In this document: piece by piece, positions 55,691 through 64,000 of the stretch | Layout of the letters: each line of letters begins with the position of its first letter | Position numbering within the stretch: the first letter of the stretch is position 1 | Program-made: the position numbers and the translations under genes | The notes under the pieces: generated by a model | What the model was told of the DNA's origin: nothing | Seen by the model: only the letters and a program-made list of their open reading frames with translations | Database searches by the model: none | Assembly: GCA_033558025.1 (NCBI GenBank) | Contig: JAUCEF010000018.1 | Coordinates: 4,278,001-4,342,000, forward strand | Reading direction: 5' to 3' | Source: Phytophthora sp. 'mugwort' | Lineage: Eukaryota > Oomycota > Peronosporomycetes > Peronosporales > Peronosporaceae | Length of the DNA: 64,000 nucleotides

Positions 55691-56054
55691 TGTAACGGGG
55701 TTACATGAAGAGTGACGTGGCACTCTTCAAGCAGGTGTTCCGAAGTATACTAAGTGATGTAGCTAAACATCACTATGACGTCGAGTAATGACGTCATGGA
55801 TAGGTACCACAGATATGGTACAAAGAGCTCAGAGCCACTCAATAGGATAACAGTTAGGGAACTTTATAGGTGACTAATAGTTAGTATGTAGACGCATTAA
55901 AAGGGGTCACCTATAAATATATTCAGTCTTAATTCTACCTAATTTTGGTAACAGTCCCACAGGTCAGGGACTACTGAACTGCCGTTCACTGAGAGTTTGT
56001 ATACTCTCCGGAAGTCACATTTCCTCTGCGCAAGGTGCTGTGTGCCCCGTCATA
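55691..56054 (+). repeat. 5' LTR of Gypsy C (about 364 bp)
   Basis: Begins TGTAACGGGGTTACA as in Gypsy A and ends near CCCCGTCATA. The central and right parts match the 3' LTR (for example GAACTGCCGTTCACTGAGAG). Confidence 0.75.
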
Positions 56055-56056
56055 CT

Positions 56057-56074
56057 TGGTAGCACTTGTAGTCA
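56057..56074 (+). other. Primer-binding site of Gypsy C
   Basis: TGGTAGCACTTGTAGTCA, identical to the site at 20501-20518, a few bases after the LTR. Confidence 0.65.
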
Positions 56075-56176
56075 ATCCATGCCTACGCGGGTTACTACCT
56101 GAAATCTGGGTCCTAGCAACATGGACCGGAATGAGTTTCCTCATCTGAACGACTCAAAGTTCGAGTCCGTTGTAAG

Positions 56177-57146
56177 ATGACTGACATCTTTGGTATGGAT
56201 GCCTTGCGCAGCTTGGCGTCGTCAACGCAAGCTGAGCAGGTCAAACGCGTGGCCGCGTTCGACATATATGAGTGGGGGCTCGTCGAACATGTTCGGAGCA
56301 ACCTGCAGGTTCAGGCAGCAGAGCCGAAACTGGTCTACCCCAAGCCGCTGAGGCTGAAGGTAAACTCATATGAAGGGAAGGAAGGTGAAAACCTTCACTT
56401 CTGGGTGCGAGAAGTAGAGCTCGCAATGGATGCGGCTCTCATCTCCTCGGAGCACCTCCGAGTGGCTTTCGCCTCTCCAACCTTAGGGGGCGTGCTAAGA
56501 GTTGGGCGTATACGCGGGAAGCGACAACGCCTGGATGTTTCGTATCCTGGGCTCAGCTGTGTGAACAGCTCAGAGCCGCGTTCCTCCCGGAGAACTATGA
56601 GTACCGCCAGCGGTCACGCTTCCTATCATGTAAACAGGGAAGACGTGAGCTGCACGAGTACATCCAGGAGATGCGGGAGCGCACCGCATCTTCGTGGGAA
56701 ACCCACTTCATGAACACATCAAGGTGACGGTATTCATGGACGACTTATTTAGAGTAGGCCCGGCCCGCACACAGCAATTTCGGGTGCAGACCAATACTCA
56801 GGAAGAGGCGATCCAAGTCTTCATCCAAAAGAAGTACAGTCACCGCCAGGCGCGCACGCCAGTGGCGATTTGGCCAGGGGCAAGCGACACGAAGTCGCGG
56901 GGCTCCAAGCCCGGGCCACTTCCCATGGAACTTGGACCCGCCGAGCAGCATTATATTCGCTGCTATAGCTGTGGTAAGCTAGGGCACATGGCACGTGCCT
57001 GTCATACGGGGGGACAACGAAAACGTTTCCTTCCCAAGACCAGCGCGCTCAAGGGTCACTGGCAAAGGCCGCGACCGTATGGGCAGGAGAACGCAGGACA
57101 CCAGTGGGGGCGGGAGCCATACTGGGGAAGATCTAAGTCTTCATGA
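56177..57146 (+). pseudogene. Gypsy C gag
   Basis: Opens with MTDIFGMDALRSLASSTQAE. A capsid-like part (NLHFWVREVELAMDAALISS) is followed, after a frameshift near 56490, by FLPENYEYRQRSRFLSCKQG and ELHEYIQEMR. Back in another frame comes the zinc knuckle CYSCGKLGHMARAC (about 56961-57002), a complete CCHC set. It would bind element RNA. Confidence 0.75.
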
Positions 57147-57149
57147 GCG

Positions 57150-57560
57150 GTGCGCGGGGGTGCGCATCCTGGAGACGTAGCCCCCGAGAGTGTGTGCACT
57201 CTCGAATCGAAGAGGGACAGCGTTGGGCTTATAGTAGAAAACGTAATGTACGGGGATACACCCACCCGAGTCTTAATATGCCGACAGACTGTTGCGGAGA
57301 ATAACAACAAGTTGGCCGATGCTTTACGAGAAAGCAAAGGCAACGGGACAGTGTCGGTACAACTGACCGACGGAACGGTGATTACCGTCCCCAAGATCCA
57401 TGTGGATCTAGCTGTGAAGTTTGAGCCTTCGACAGCATGGAGCAGTTTACTCTCCTGAAGAAGGACAATACATGACTTGATTCTGGGCATGCCCTGGCTC
57501 GAGACACATGATTCATGGATCGACTGTCCAAATAAAGGCATCGGGGCCAGTCGGCCCGCC
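57150..57560 (+). pseudogene. Gypsy C protease
   Basis: VSVQLTDGTVITVPKIHVDL and, after a frameshift near 57450, LILGMPWLETHDSWIDC carry the C-terminal retropepsin signature. The catalytic D[ST]G site is not preserved (AENNNKLADALRE occupies that region). Confidence 0.6.
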
Positions 57561-57794
57561 ATAACTGGCAGGGCATTGGTGAGTCATATTCCCACCTCAA
57601 CCAGGAACTGGGGTGCCCCAAATGGGTGCCGGAATGCAGGGGCGCACAGTGGATTTTTTAGAGACGCCGTATTGAGCGACTCCCTGGAAGCAGTGGAAGC
57701 AGAAGCTGGGCCTGGTCGAGCGCGGCAGTCCTTCCAGGATAGCCCTCGATCCCCGCCGGACTCTAGACCGACGACCGAGGCAAGAGTGGCGGTG

Positions 57795-58034
57795 CCAGGT
57801 GGTAACCAAGGTTCACACCAGGTCACTCAGACCGGAACTGGCGAACTAGACGCACAAGTCACTTCCTGTGTGGGTAGCCATTGTCCGCAACAGATCACCA
57901 AGACCGAAACTGACGAGGAAGGCGCACGAGACGCTTCCTGTGTGGGTAAACTTGTTCCACACCAGGTCAACCAGACATTAACAGAAGGAGTAGCGGCGAG
58001 ACGCGCTTCTTGTGTGGGTAACCAAGTTCCACAT
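57795..58034 (+). repeat. 72-bp tandem repeats between PR and RT of Gypsy C
   Basis: Three units plus a partial one. Each encodes 24 residues ending in a shared core (SCVGS/K/N...PHQ/PQQ), for example RRASCVGNQVPHE. Units start near 57819, 57891 and 57963. They stay in one open frame (57477-58157). Confidence 0.75.
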
Positions 58035-58271
58035 GAAGCCCTTGAATATTTTGGCGTCGTCAATGAGACGTCCGAAGATGTGGATAACGAAGAACCACGT
58101 CACGGTCACCGCCGACGACATAGTCGACACCGCAAGTCGAGGCTGAAGTCACTTTAGACTGGAGTCGCTTTAAGCAACTCGGAACCCAGAACCGGGTTCA
58201 GTCGAAGGGTGTTATCACGTCCTCGACGGTGAGATCGGCCATCGGGCAAGGCAGGCGGCATCCAGCTAGAG

Positions 58272-59700
58272 ATGCTGCCCGAGGTGGCAGATCTCCCGAA
58301 CCTCGAAGAGTTGATACCGACTAATTTCCTGGCCAACATGACGGCTGGGGAGATCGCGGAGGTGGTACTCTTGAAGCAAGCGTTCGCTCCTGAGGAATTG
58401 GATTCTTCATCGGTTATAGACGAGGGCGTCCTGGAGGCAGTCTCCTCCCAGCGTGCCTCGCGCTTGGGTTCTGAGTCCACGGAGAATCGTCATGTGCTGG
58501 ACTTCGAAGGATCCCGTGTATCCTTTGATGAAGAAATTTGAGGACGTGGTTTTTAAGGACCCACAGTCTCAACTCCCACCAAATCGTGGAATCAGGCACG
58601 AGATAGATCTCGTGCCGGGACAAAGTACTGTGTCACCGGACAATGGCCACTGCCTCGGGAGTAGTGCGAGGTCATTGCCGCTAAAGCCAAGGCAGGCATG
58701 GTGCGGGAATCGAAATCCCCGCACTCGACCTTCTGCGTTCGGAAGCCGAATGGGAAGTGGTGTCTGTATTATGCTTTCAGCCAGCTGAACAGCGCGACGG
58801 TGCAGGCTCAGACACCAATCGCGTGGAAGGATGTGTTGTTGAACAACATAGCCGTGTGCGAGTTGTACAGAGCCCTGGATCTGGTGGACGGATACTACCA
58901 GATCTTGATGCGCGAGAGCAGCATCCCGCTCACCACAGTGATCTATTCGAGCGGTATGCTCTGGAGTGGCTTGTGATGCCGCATGGCCTGTCTACTGCCC
59001 CGGCGACTTAATCGCCTGGTCACGCAGTTGTTTAGACCACGGTGTGCGTACACACAGTCGTACTTCGACGACATTTCCGTCCAAAGCCGTACCGAGGGAC
59101 GCAAGACGGCTAAGGAGGTCCATTTGGAGCACCTCCGTCGAGTGTTAGATGCCATGAGAGCGAACAAGCTCTATACCAATAGCGACAAGTGCATTTCGCG
59201 GCGATCGAAGAGTTGGTTGCTTCGTCAGCAACGTCGACGTTCGAGCCGACCCGGAGAAGGTCAAGGCCATTTCGGCTTGGCCAACGCCTAGGTCCCAGAA
59301 GGACCTGAGGAAGTGGCTGGGCTGGGCCGCTACCTCTACGAGTACAGCGAAGGGTACGTGGGTCTGACTGATATCGTTTAGTCCAGGCGGCTGAAGGCTG
59401 CCAAATGGAATTACCCCGTTCATGACAAGGAGCTGCTTGCCATGCACTATGCCCTTGTCAAGTTCAGGGTGCGCCTCCCTGGACCCCAGCCCTTTATGAT
59501 CTACACTGGTCACGGCATCCTTGCCGACGGCGACGAATTCGCCCTATTTGCCCCAAGGATGGAGAGGTGGCTGTCCTTCTTCGCGGAATATATCCTCGGC
59601 GTCAAGCACAAGCCTGACAAGCTCAACGCTTGCCGATGCGTTTTCACGCAGGCTGGACTACGAGCTGGCGCACATCAGTCGTGCCACGACCGATCTATAT
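58272..59700 (+). pseudogene. Gypsy C reverse transcriptase and RNase H
   Basis: FKDPQSQLPPNRGIRHEIDL, SPHSTFCVRKPNGKW, RALDLVDGYYQILMRESSIP and SYFDDISVQS (catalytic YFDD-type box) are clear. RNase H is shortened: the core with its catalytic Asp is largely deleted, leaving VHDKELLAMHYALVKFRV and FFAEYILGVKHKPDKLNA. About six frame changes. Confidence 0.8.
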
Positions 59701-59959
59701 GGTCAGATACGCATGGCGTACCACGGTGACGAAGACCTGGCACCTCTAGTACGGTTCCTGGCCGCTGGCAAGGCAGCCAAGACCGAGTGGCTCACGCCAC
59801 GTCAGATAGCCCGGATCCGTGGATACGAGTGACACGATGGCTTGCACTACTACCGAGTAGAGCCCCATGAACCCCCACGGGTAGCTGGATGAGGATTTCA
59901 AGTTTGATATCCTTCAGGAGGCGCCCGATGCGCGCGAGAAGACCTTCCAATCGGTCTCT

Positions 59960-60960
59960 CAATAATTTTGGTGGACCCACATGTACAAGTGGGTCACACA
60001 GTACGTAAAGACATGTGAAACATATCAGCGAGTGAGACCTGGGGGGCACGCCTCGGCTCCTTGGCAAAGCCTGCCCGTTCCAGCAGACTGCTGGAAGTCG
60101 ATGAGTCTGGACTTCATCTTTGGACTCCTAGCGGACGGCCACGGAACACCGGCATCTTGGTGCTCGTGTGCCGTCTGAGCAAGATGTACCATCTTGCTCC
60201 AGTCAAAGAAACAATGACCGGGGAACAGGCTGCGAAGCTGTTCCTGGATGGCTTTCTCCGCTATCATGGTCTGCCGGAGACAATTGTATCGGATCGCGAC
60301 CCGCGGCTTACCGTTTGTGTTCTGGCGAACACTGTCCCAACTACTTGGAATGAGGCTGCATATGTCCACTGCCGATCATCATCAAACGGATATATGGGCA
60401 GACGGAGCGTTTCAACCGAGTGCTTAGGGCACTACGCAGCATCTGTGCAGGGTCTCCTTGCACTTGGTAAGAACGTCTGCCATTAGTTGATTTTGCACTC
60501 AACAATGCGGTTCACGTATTGACCGGGTATACCCCGTTCTACCTGAATGGCTTACGCCATCCACGGGTGCCGCTCACTTTACGAGGTAGCACCCCGTATT
60601 CAGTTCTAAGTGTGTGGGGGGGCGACTTGGAAAGAGCTTTCCTCCCAGCTCTTGGACATGAGACCGGTTTCCTTGCGGAAGCAAATGGAGTCTTCTATAG
60701 ACACCAGACTGAATGAAATCAGCCGTGTCCGGTATGCCATCGCAGCGGCACAGGACAACCAAAAGGAATACTCAGACAAACAAGGAAGAGGAAACTTAAA
60801 CGTGTTTAATGTGGGTGAATTAGTCCTACTATACACTAGGAACCTACCACTCACCACGGTAAGTTCCGTTGGGAGCAACAACTTAAAGCACCGCTTCATC
60901 GACCGTTCGCGGTCCCGGCCAGACATGGTGCGGCGTACACCATCGATCTGCCTAAGTCGA
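59960..60960 (+). pseudogene. Gypsy C integrase
   Basis: MYKWVTQYVKTCETYQRVRP (second Cys of the zinc site changed to Tyr), SMSLDFIFGLLADG, LSKMYHLAPVKETMTGEQAA and HGLPETIVSDRDPR. Frameshifts follow; the C-terminal part is read as LNVFNVGELVLLYTRN and MTTHSTFYVGRLKRYHV (from 60960). Confidence 0.75.
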
Positions 60961-61790
60961 TGACGACCCACTCGACGTTCTATGTGGGCCGTCTAAAGCG
61001 GTATCATGTTCCGCAGGGCCCGGCAGCCTCGCAGTCTCCGCACGCGGAAGTTAGGCCGGATCCTGGAAGCGAGGCTGCGACTATTCCGCCTGAGAGTGCC
61101 CAGGGCCAGAAGCCCAGGTCCCTTGCGAGACAGCGGAAGGGGCTCCATACTAAGGAACCCCGGGTGCATACAACGAGTATGATCCATAGCGATAAGGCTG
61201 GGAGTACGCGGGAGTCGCTCCCGCGTAAGGCACAGACCGCAGGATGTCCCGAAGGAGGTACGCCTCCCGCTGTACACGGTCCACGGACACCCAAAGGGCA
61301 TCCAGACATCGGAAAGCCTCGTCCACGTCATAGGTCCGACAGTCAACCCGACCTTCAAGGACCGGCAAGTCCTCTGCCAGACAACTAAAGTCGTCACGGA
61401 CCGTCCTAATGATACCGGAGTTCCCGGCCTGGGTGGTTGCATGCCCGCCCTCGCGGACGCCAAGCGCAATCTCCAACGCAAGGACTCGACGACGGAGAGC
61501 GGAATCCTCAACGGCTGGTGGTGGAGCCGCAGGCGCCAGACCAATCCCTGAGCCGGACCTCATTTACTCGTGCGAGGGCACCGCCGCCTCTCCTCGACCG
61601 TAATGAGGAGACCCACCACCATGTGGAGCGTGTGCGGCGCGTTCACGGGAAGCTCCAGCTGCGCGTGAAGTGGAGGGGGAACTCGGATGCTGAGTGCTCG
61701 TGGGAGTGGATTGAACGGCTCTAGACTGACTGCCCGAAGGCTCTCGCGATCTGGGAACATAATCGGCGACGGCTTCGTAAGTAGTTCGGG
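60960..61790 (+). pseudogene. Gypsy C integrase tail and chromodomain
   Basis: A Pro/Arg-rich spacer (60990-61388) leads, after frame changes, to HHHVERVRRVHGKLQLRVKW and RGNSDAECSWEWIERL (61617-61724), a chromodomain. TAG at 61722 ends this frame. Confidence 0.7.
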
Positions 61791-61818
61791 CTATCTTGAC
61801 CGAATAGGGTGTAGTCGC

Positions 61819-63004
61819 TTAACCAAAACCATACCCGCGCTCGTCATGAGCGCTAGAAACAGGATGCTTCTGCAGCTTTTTAAAGAGCTGCCGTTTGCCT
61901 ACCACGTGGGCAAACTCAATGCGGATTTCCTCCAACGTGAAATCCTGCCGGAGAACATCAAAGTTGTCCTTGTGAGCAACGCGTAGTTGTCCACTTCCAG
62001 AGCACGACCTCGGCCTCTTGGAAAGAGCCAAATTTGGGGGCATTACGGATGGGTAGCCCCACACAGGGCGAAGTCCCGGCCGGAGCTCTGACTTCTTTCG
62101 CCGGCTCATGAGCTCCTTCAATGGGATGTTGTGCGGTGCCAGGAGCACGCACCGAGCGATGCTCACGTTCTGGAATAGAGGCTGCTTGGCCACCAGGTGA
62201 CGCTTGTAAGCGCCCCGAGAAGAGCGCCCGCCAAGAAGCACGCGAGGCGGCTGGACCCATCTAGGCGTCGACTCCGTGGGACTCTTCAGGAAGGAAGTAC
62301 CCGGGAGCTAAGGCTGTTTCCCACGGCAAGGAGACGAATACGTCTTCGCAGGTGACTGGGTCGCCGGGACACGCACTCCCTTTTGACGAATAGCCTGGTG
62401 TTCCGACTGCTGCCCGTTGAGATCGTTAGGGATATCTCACGCCACTTGGACCTCTTCCTCCTTGTCGAAAGAAGAGCTAAAGTGGCCGTCCCAGTGTAAC
62501 TGATGGTCCCCAACTCTTCACGGAGTGGAGACCGGGAACCAGCCCGTCTCTTATGGCTACTTCCGAGGCTGCTGCTGCCTTCGCAGCCTTGACCTGAGAA
62601 CGAGGTTTATCTTCGTCCCCGTTGGCGAGCTACCACTCCCTGATGTTCAAGCGTCTTATGCTCATCGTCATCGTCGCCATGGTGGCTAGACAGCGGGGAT
62701 AGGAGGCCCAAGTGAATCGGATCGGCTAGGTCGCCATCAGACCCCTTGATGAACTGATCCCGGAGGTCTTTGTCGCCCAAGGACATGAGAGACTTGTCCG
62801 AGCCCCCCCCCCCCCCCCCCAGAGGAGGAACTCAGGATCCTCCGCAGGCGGCTCAAGCGCCTTGGGAATCGCCTTGGATGCCACCTTGATGGATTCCTTA
62901 GAAGCAGAGTCTTTGCCAGACGGCTTATAGTTCTTAGCGTGCTGCTTGGAACCAACAGGCGTAGTAGGCGCTTTCGCGACGCTGCCAGATCGAGTCTTGG
63001 TCAT
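61819..63004 (-). other. Antisense reading frames between chromodomain and 3' LTR
   Basis: Reading on minus from 63004: MTKTRSGSVAKAPTTPVGSK, a Lys/Ser-rich part, then after breaks 62513-62286 and a 140-codon frame 62241-61819 that ends in DFTLEEIRIEFAHVVGKRQL. The pieces are protein-like and lie in a consistent order, opposite to gag-pol. A run of 18 C (62803-62820) splits the first. Product unknown; an antisense accessory gene of the element is an inference. Confidence 0.45.
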
Positions 63005-63180
63005 GCTTGAGGCTGACGTGGAAGCCTAAAAGTAGAGAGCACGTGAAAACGTTCGGGGCTAAGACGGAAACGGGCCAGCTGCGGAAACTAACCGCAGCGA
63101 AGTTGATGTATTTCGATTTGGAGAGTGAAAGGCGGTGACTTCCTTTCACTCGTCTTGGATAATCGGTAAACCGAACCTAA

Positions 63181-63190
63181 GTGGGGGAGA
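63181..63190 (+). other. Polypurine tract of Gypsy C
   Basis: GTGGGGGAGA directly before the 3' LTR; the probable primer for second-strand synthesis. Confidence 0.6.
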
Positions 63191-63464
63191 TGTCGACGTC
63201 ACTGATGGGTACCCCAGGTACCACACATATGGTACAAGACCTCATAGCTAGCCAATAACATAACATCAGCGATAATTTATAGGTGACTTACAGTTAGTAT
63301 GTAGAAGCATTAAGGACATCATCTATAAATACATTGTCTTATATCTACCTATTTTGGTAACAGTTCCGTTAGACCAGGGACTTATGAACTGCCGTTCACT
63401 GAGAGTTTGTATAGTCTCCAGAACTCACACTTCCTGTGCGCAAGGTGTTGTGTACCCCGTCACA
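63191..63464 (+). repeat. 3' LTR of Gypsy C
   Basis: Starts TGTCGACGTCAC and ends CCCCGTCACA. Compared with the 5' LTR it lacks about 80 bp near its start. The last about 65 bp are repeated in diverged form at 63465-63529 (CTGCCGCTCACTTAGCATTT). Confidence 0.75.
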
Positions 63465-63529
63465 GAGCTGCCGCTCACTTAGCATTTGTATACTCTAGGA
63501 AACTCGCACTTTGTGTTGTGCCCGTCCCA

Positions 63530-64000
63530 GCTCCTGCGATGGGCACGTTTCGAAACCGAATCACAGGTGCCTAAATGGAATCCTTGGACGTCGCTCGATA
63601 TCGGGACCAATAGTTCGCTTACAGCCTTACACAAAAACAGGCTCCTCGCTGAACAGCTATTACTTGACACTACATCTATGAAATATATCCTATGTATTGT
63701 GTATAGTTACTGGGCTCATAACCTAGCAGAATAAAAAATTCGTAGAGGTTATCTTAGGTTATTGGGCTCATAACCTAGTAGCAAATTAGGATATCGCGTT
63801 GACGCGTAGTGATTAACAATCAATATAGTCAGAAGACTTGTTTTGGATCAGGTAAATCGAGAAATTTCTTCTTCTTCAATATGCAATGTGCCCTTGTCAC
63901 GAGGAGAATAATTTCATGTCGCTCGGAAACCCCTTTCTCAAGTCATACTTATCAGTATCTTCAGAATGGGTGATCCAGTTGTAGTTTTACCAGTGTCCAA
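63530..64000. other. Window end, no gene recognised
   Basis: Contains a direct repeat TGGGCTCATAACCTAG (about 63711 and 63763) and a palindrome TAGGTTAT-TGGGCTC-ATAACCTA at 63755-63777. No coding feature supported. Confidence 0.4.

Larger units (their letters stand above)
55691..63464 (+). mobile_element. Gypsy chromovirus C, plus strand, decayed
   Basis: 5' LTR, primer-binding site, gag with zinc knuckle, protease, RT, RNase H, integrase, chromodomain, an extra segment with antisense frames, polypurine tract and 3' LTR. It is related to Gypsy A (same LTR start, same primer site, similar proteins) but the LTR bodies differ. Frameshifts occur in every domain. The LTRs differ from each other by large indels, so insertion is old. 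Target duplications are not clear. Confidence 0.85.

Noticed and set aside
1..64000. CRISPR array, prophage or bacterial operon
   Set aside because: No regularly spaced repeats; introns, Gypsy elements and WD40/PPR genes show a eukaryotic nuclear origin.
1..64000. RXLR or Crinkler effector genes, expected in repeat-rich parts of oomycete genomes
   Set aside because: No signal peptide followed by RXLR-EER or LFLAK-type motif was found in any frame read.

Overview
This looks like nuclear DNA of an oomycete, most likely Phytophthora or a close relative. Host genes are split by short (about 55-120 bp) GT-AG introns, are often only tens to hundreds of bases apart, and have GC-rich third positions. 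They sit as islands between long stretches of decayed Gypsy, MULE, piggyBac, Tc1/mariner and Helitron-like elements. All identifications were made by reading translations and motifs; no database search was run.

Layout. (1) 1.4-15.2 kb is a dense host island: a TPR protein (+), an EF-hand/coiled-coil protein (-), a GDP-mannose transporter (+), a SANT/Myb-like protein (-), the Fe-S assembly WD40 protein CIAO1 (-), a double-homeodomain protein (+), and an N-myristoylation-type EF-hand protein with a long acidic tail (-). (2) 15.6-32 kb is repeat-rich: a frameshifted LRR-like pseudogene, a piggyBac-like relic with a foldback at its deletion junction, a Gypsy element (20.1-25.9 kb, +), a MULE relic (-), and the 3' end of a Gypsy of the same LTR family in the opposite orientation (30.35-31.8 kb, -). 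(3) 32.4-38.3 kb is a second host island: an Eaf6-like HAT subunit (+), a lysophospholipid acyltransferase (-), and a PPR protein fused to a DEDDy 3'-5' exonuclease (-). (4) 38.5-50.4 kb holds a Tc1 element split by a Helitron-like insertion carrying a PIF1 helicase, a second MULE, a hairpin MITE, and a Gypsy chromovirus (-) flanked by a perfect 5-bp target duplication, with a solo LTR of another family nested in one of its LTRs. (5) 50.6-51.7 kb is an intact, intronless, secreted protein of bacterial periplasmic solute-binding type. (6) 52-64 kb is again repeats: a TIR-bounded non-autonomous element, a duplicated fragment of the PPR-exonuclease gene, an Ulp1-type protease relic and a third Gypsy element (55.7-63.5 kb, +).

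The host genes are unrelated cellular functions (Fe-S assembly, glycosylation, lipid remodelling, chromatin, RNA processing) rather than one pathway. There is no operon logic, only divergent pairs that may share promoters (6.3-6.5 kb and 10.7-10.9 kb) and convergent pairs (stops 3 bp apart at 3.3 kb). The most interesting items are the PPR-exonuclease fusion and its partial copy, the bacterial-type binding protein, the nested transposon layers with readable target duplications, the antisense reading frames between the chromodomain and the 3' LTR of the 55.7-kb Gypsy, and foldback structures at three breakpoints.
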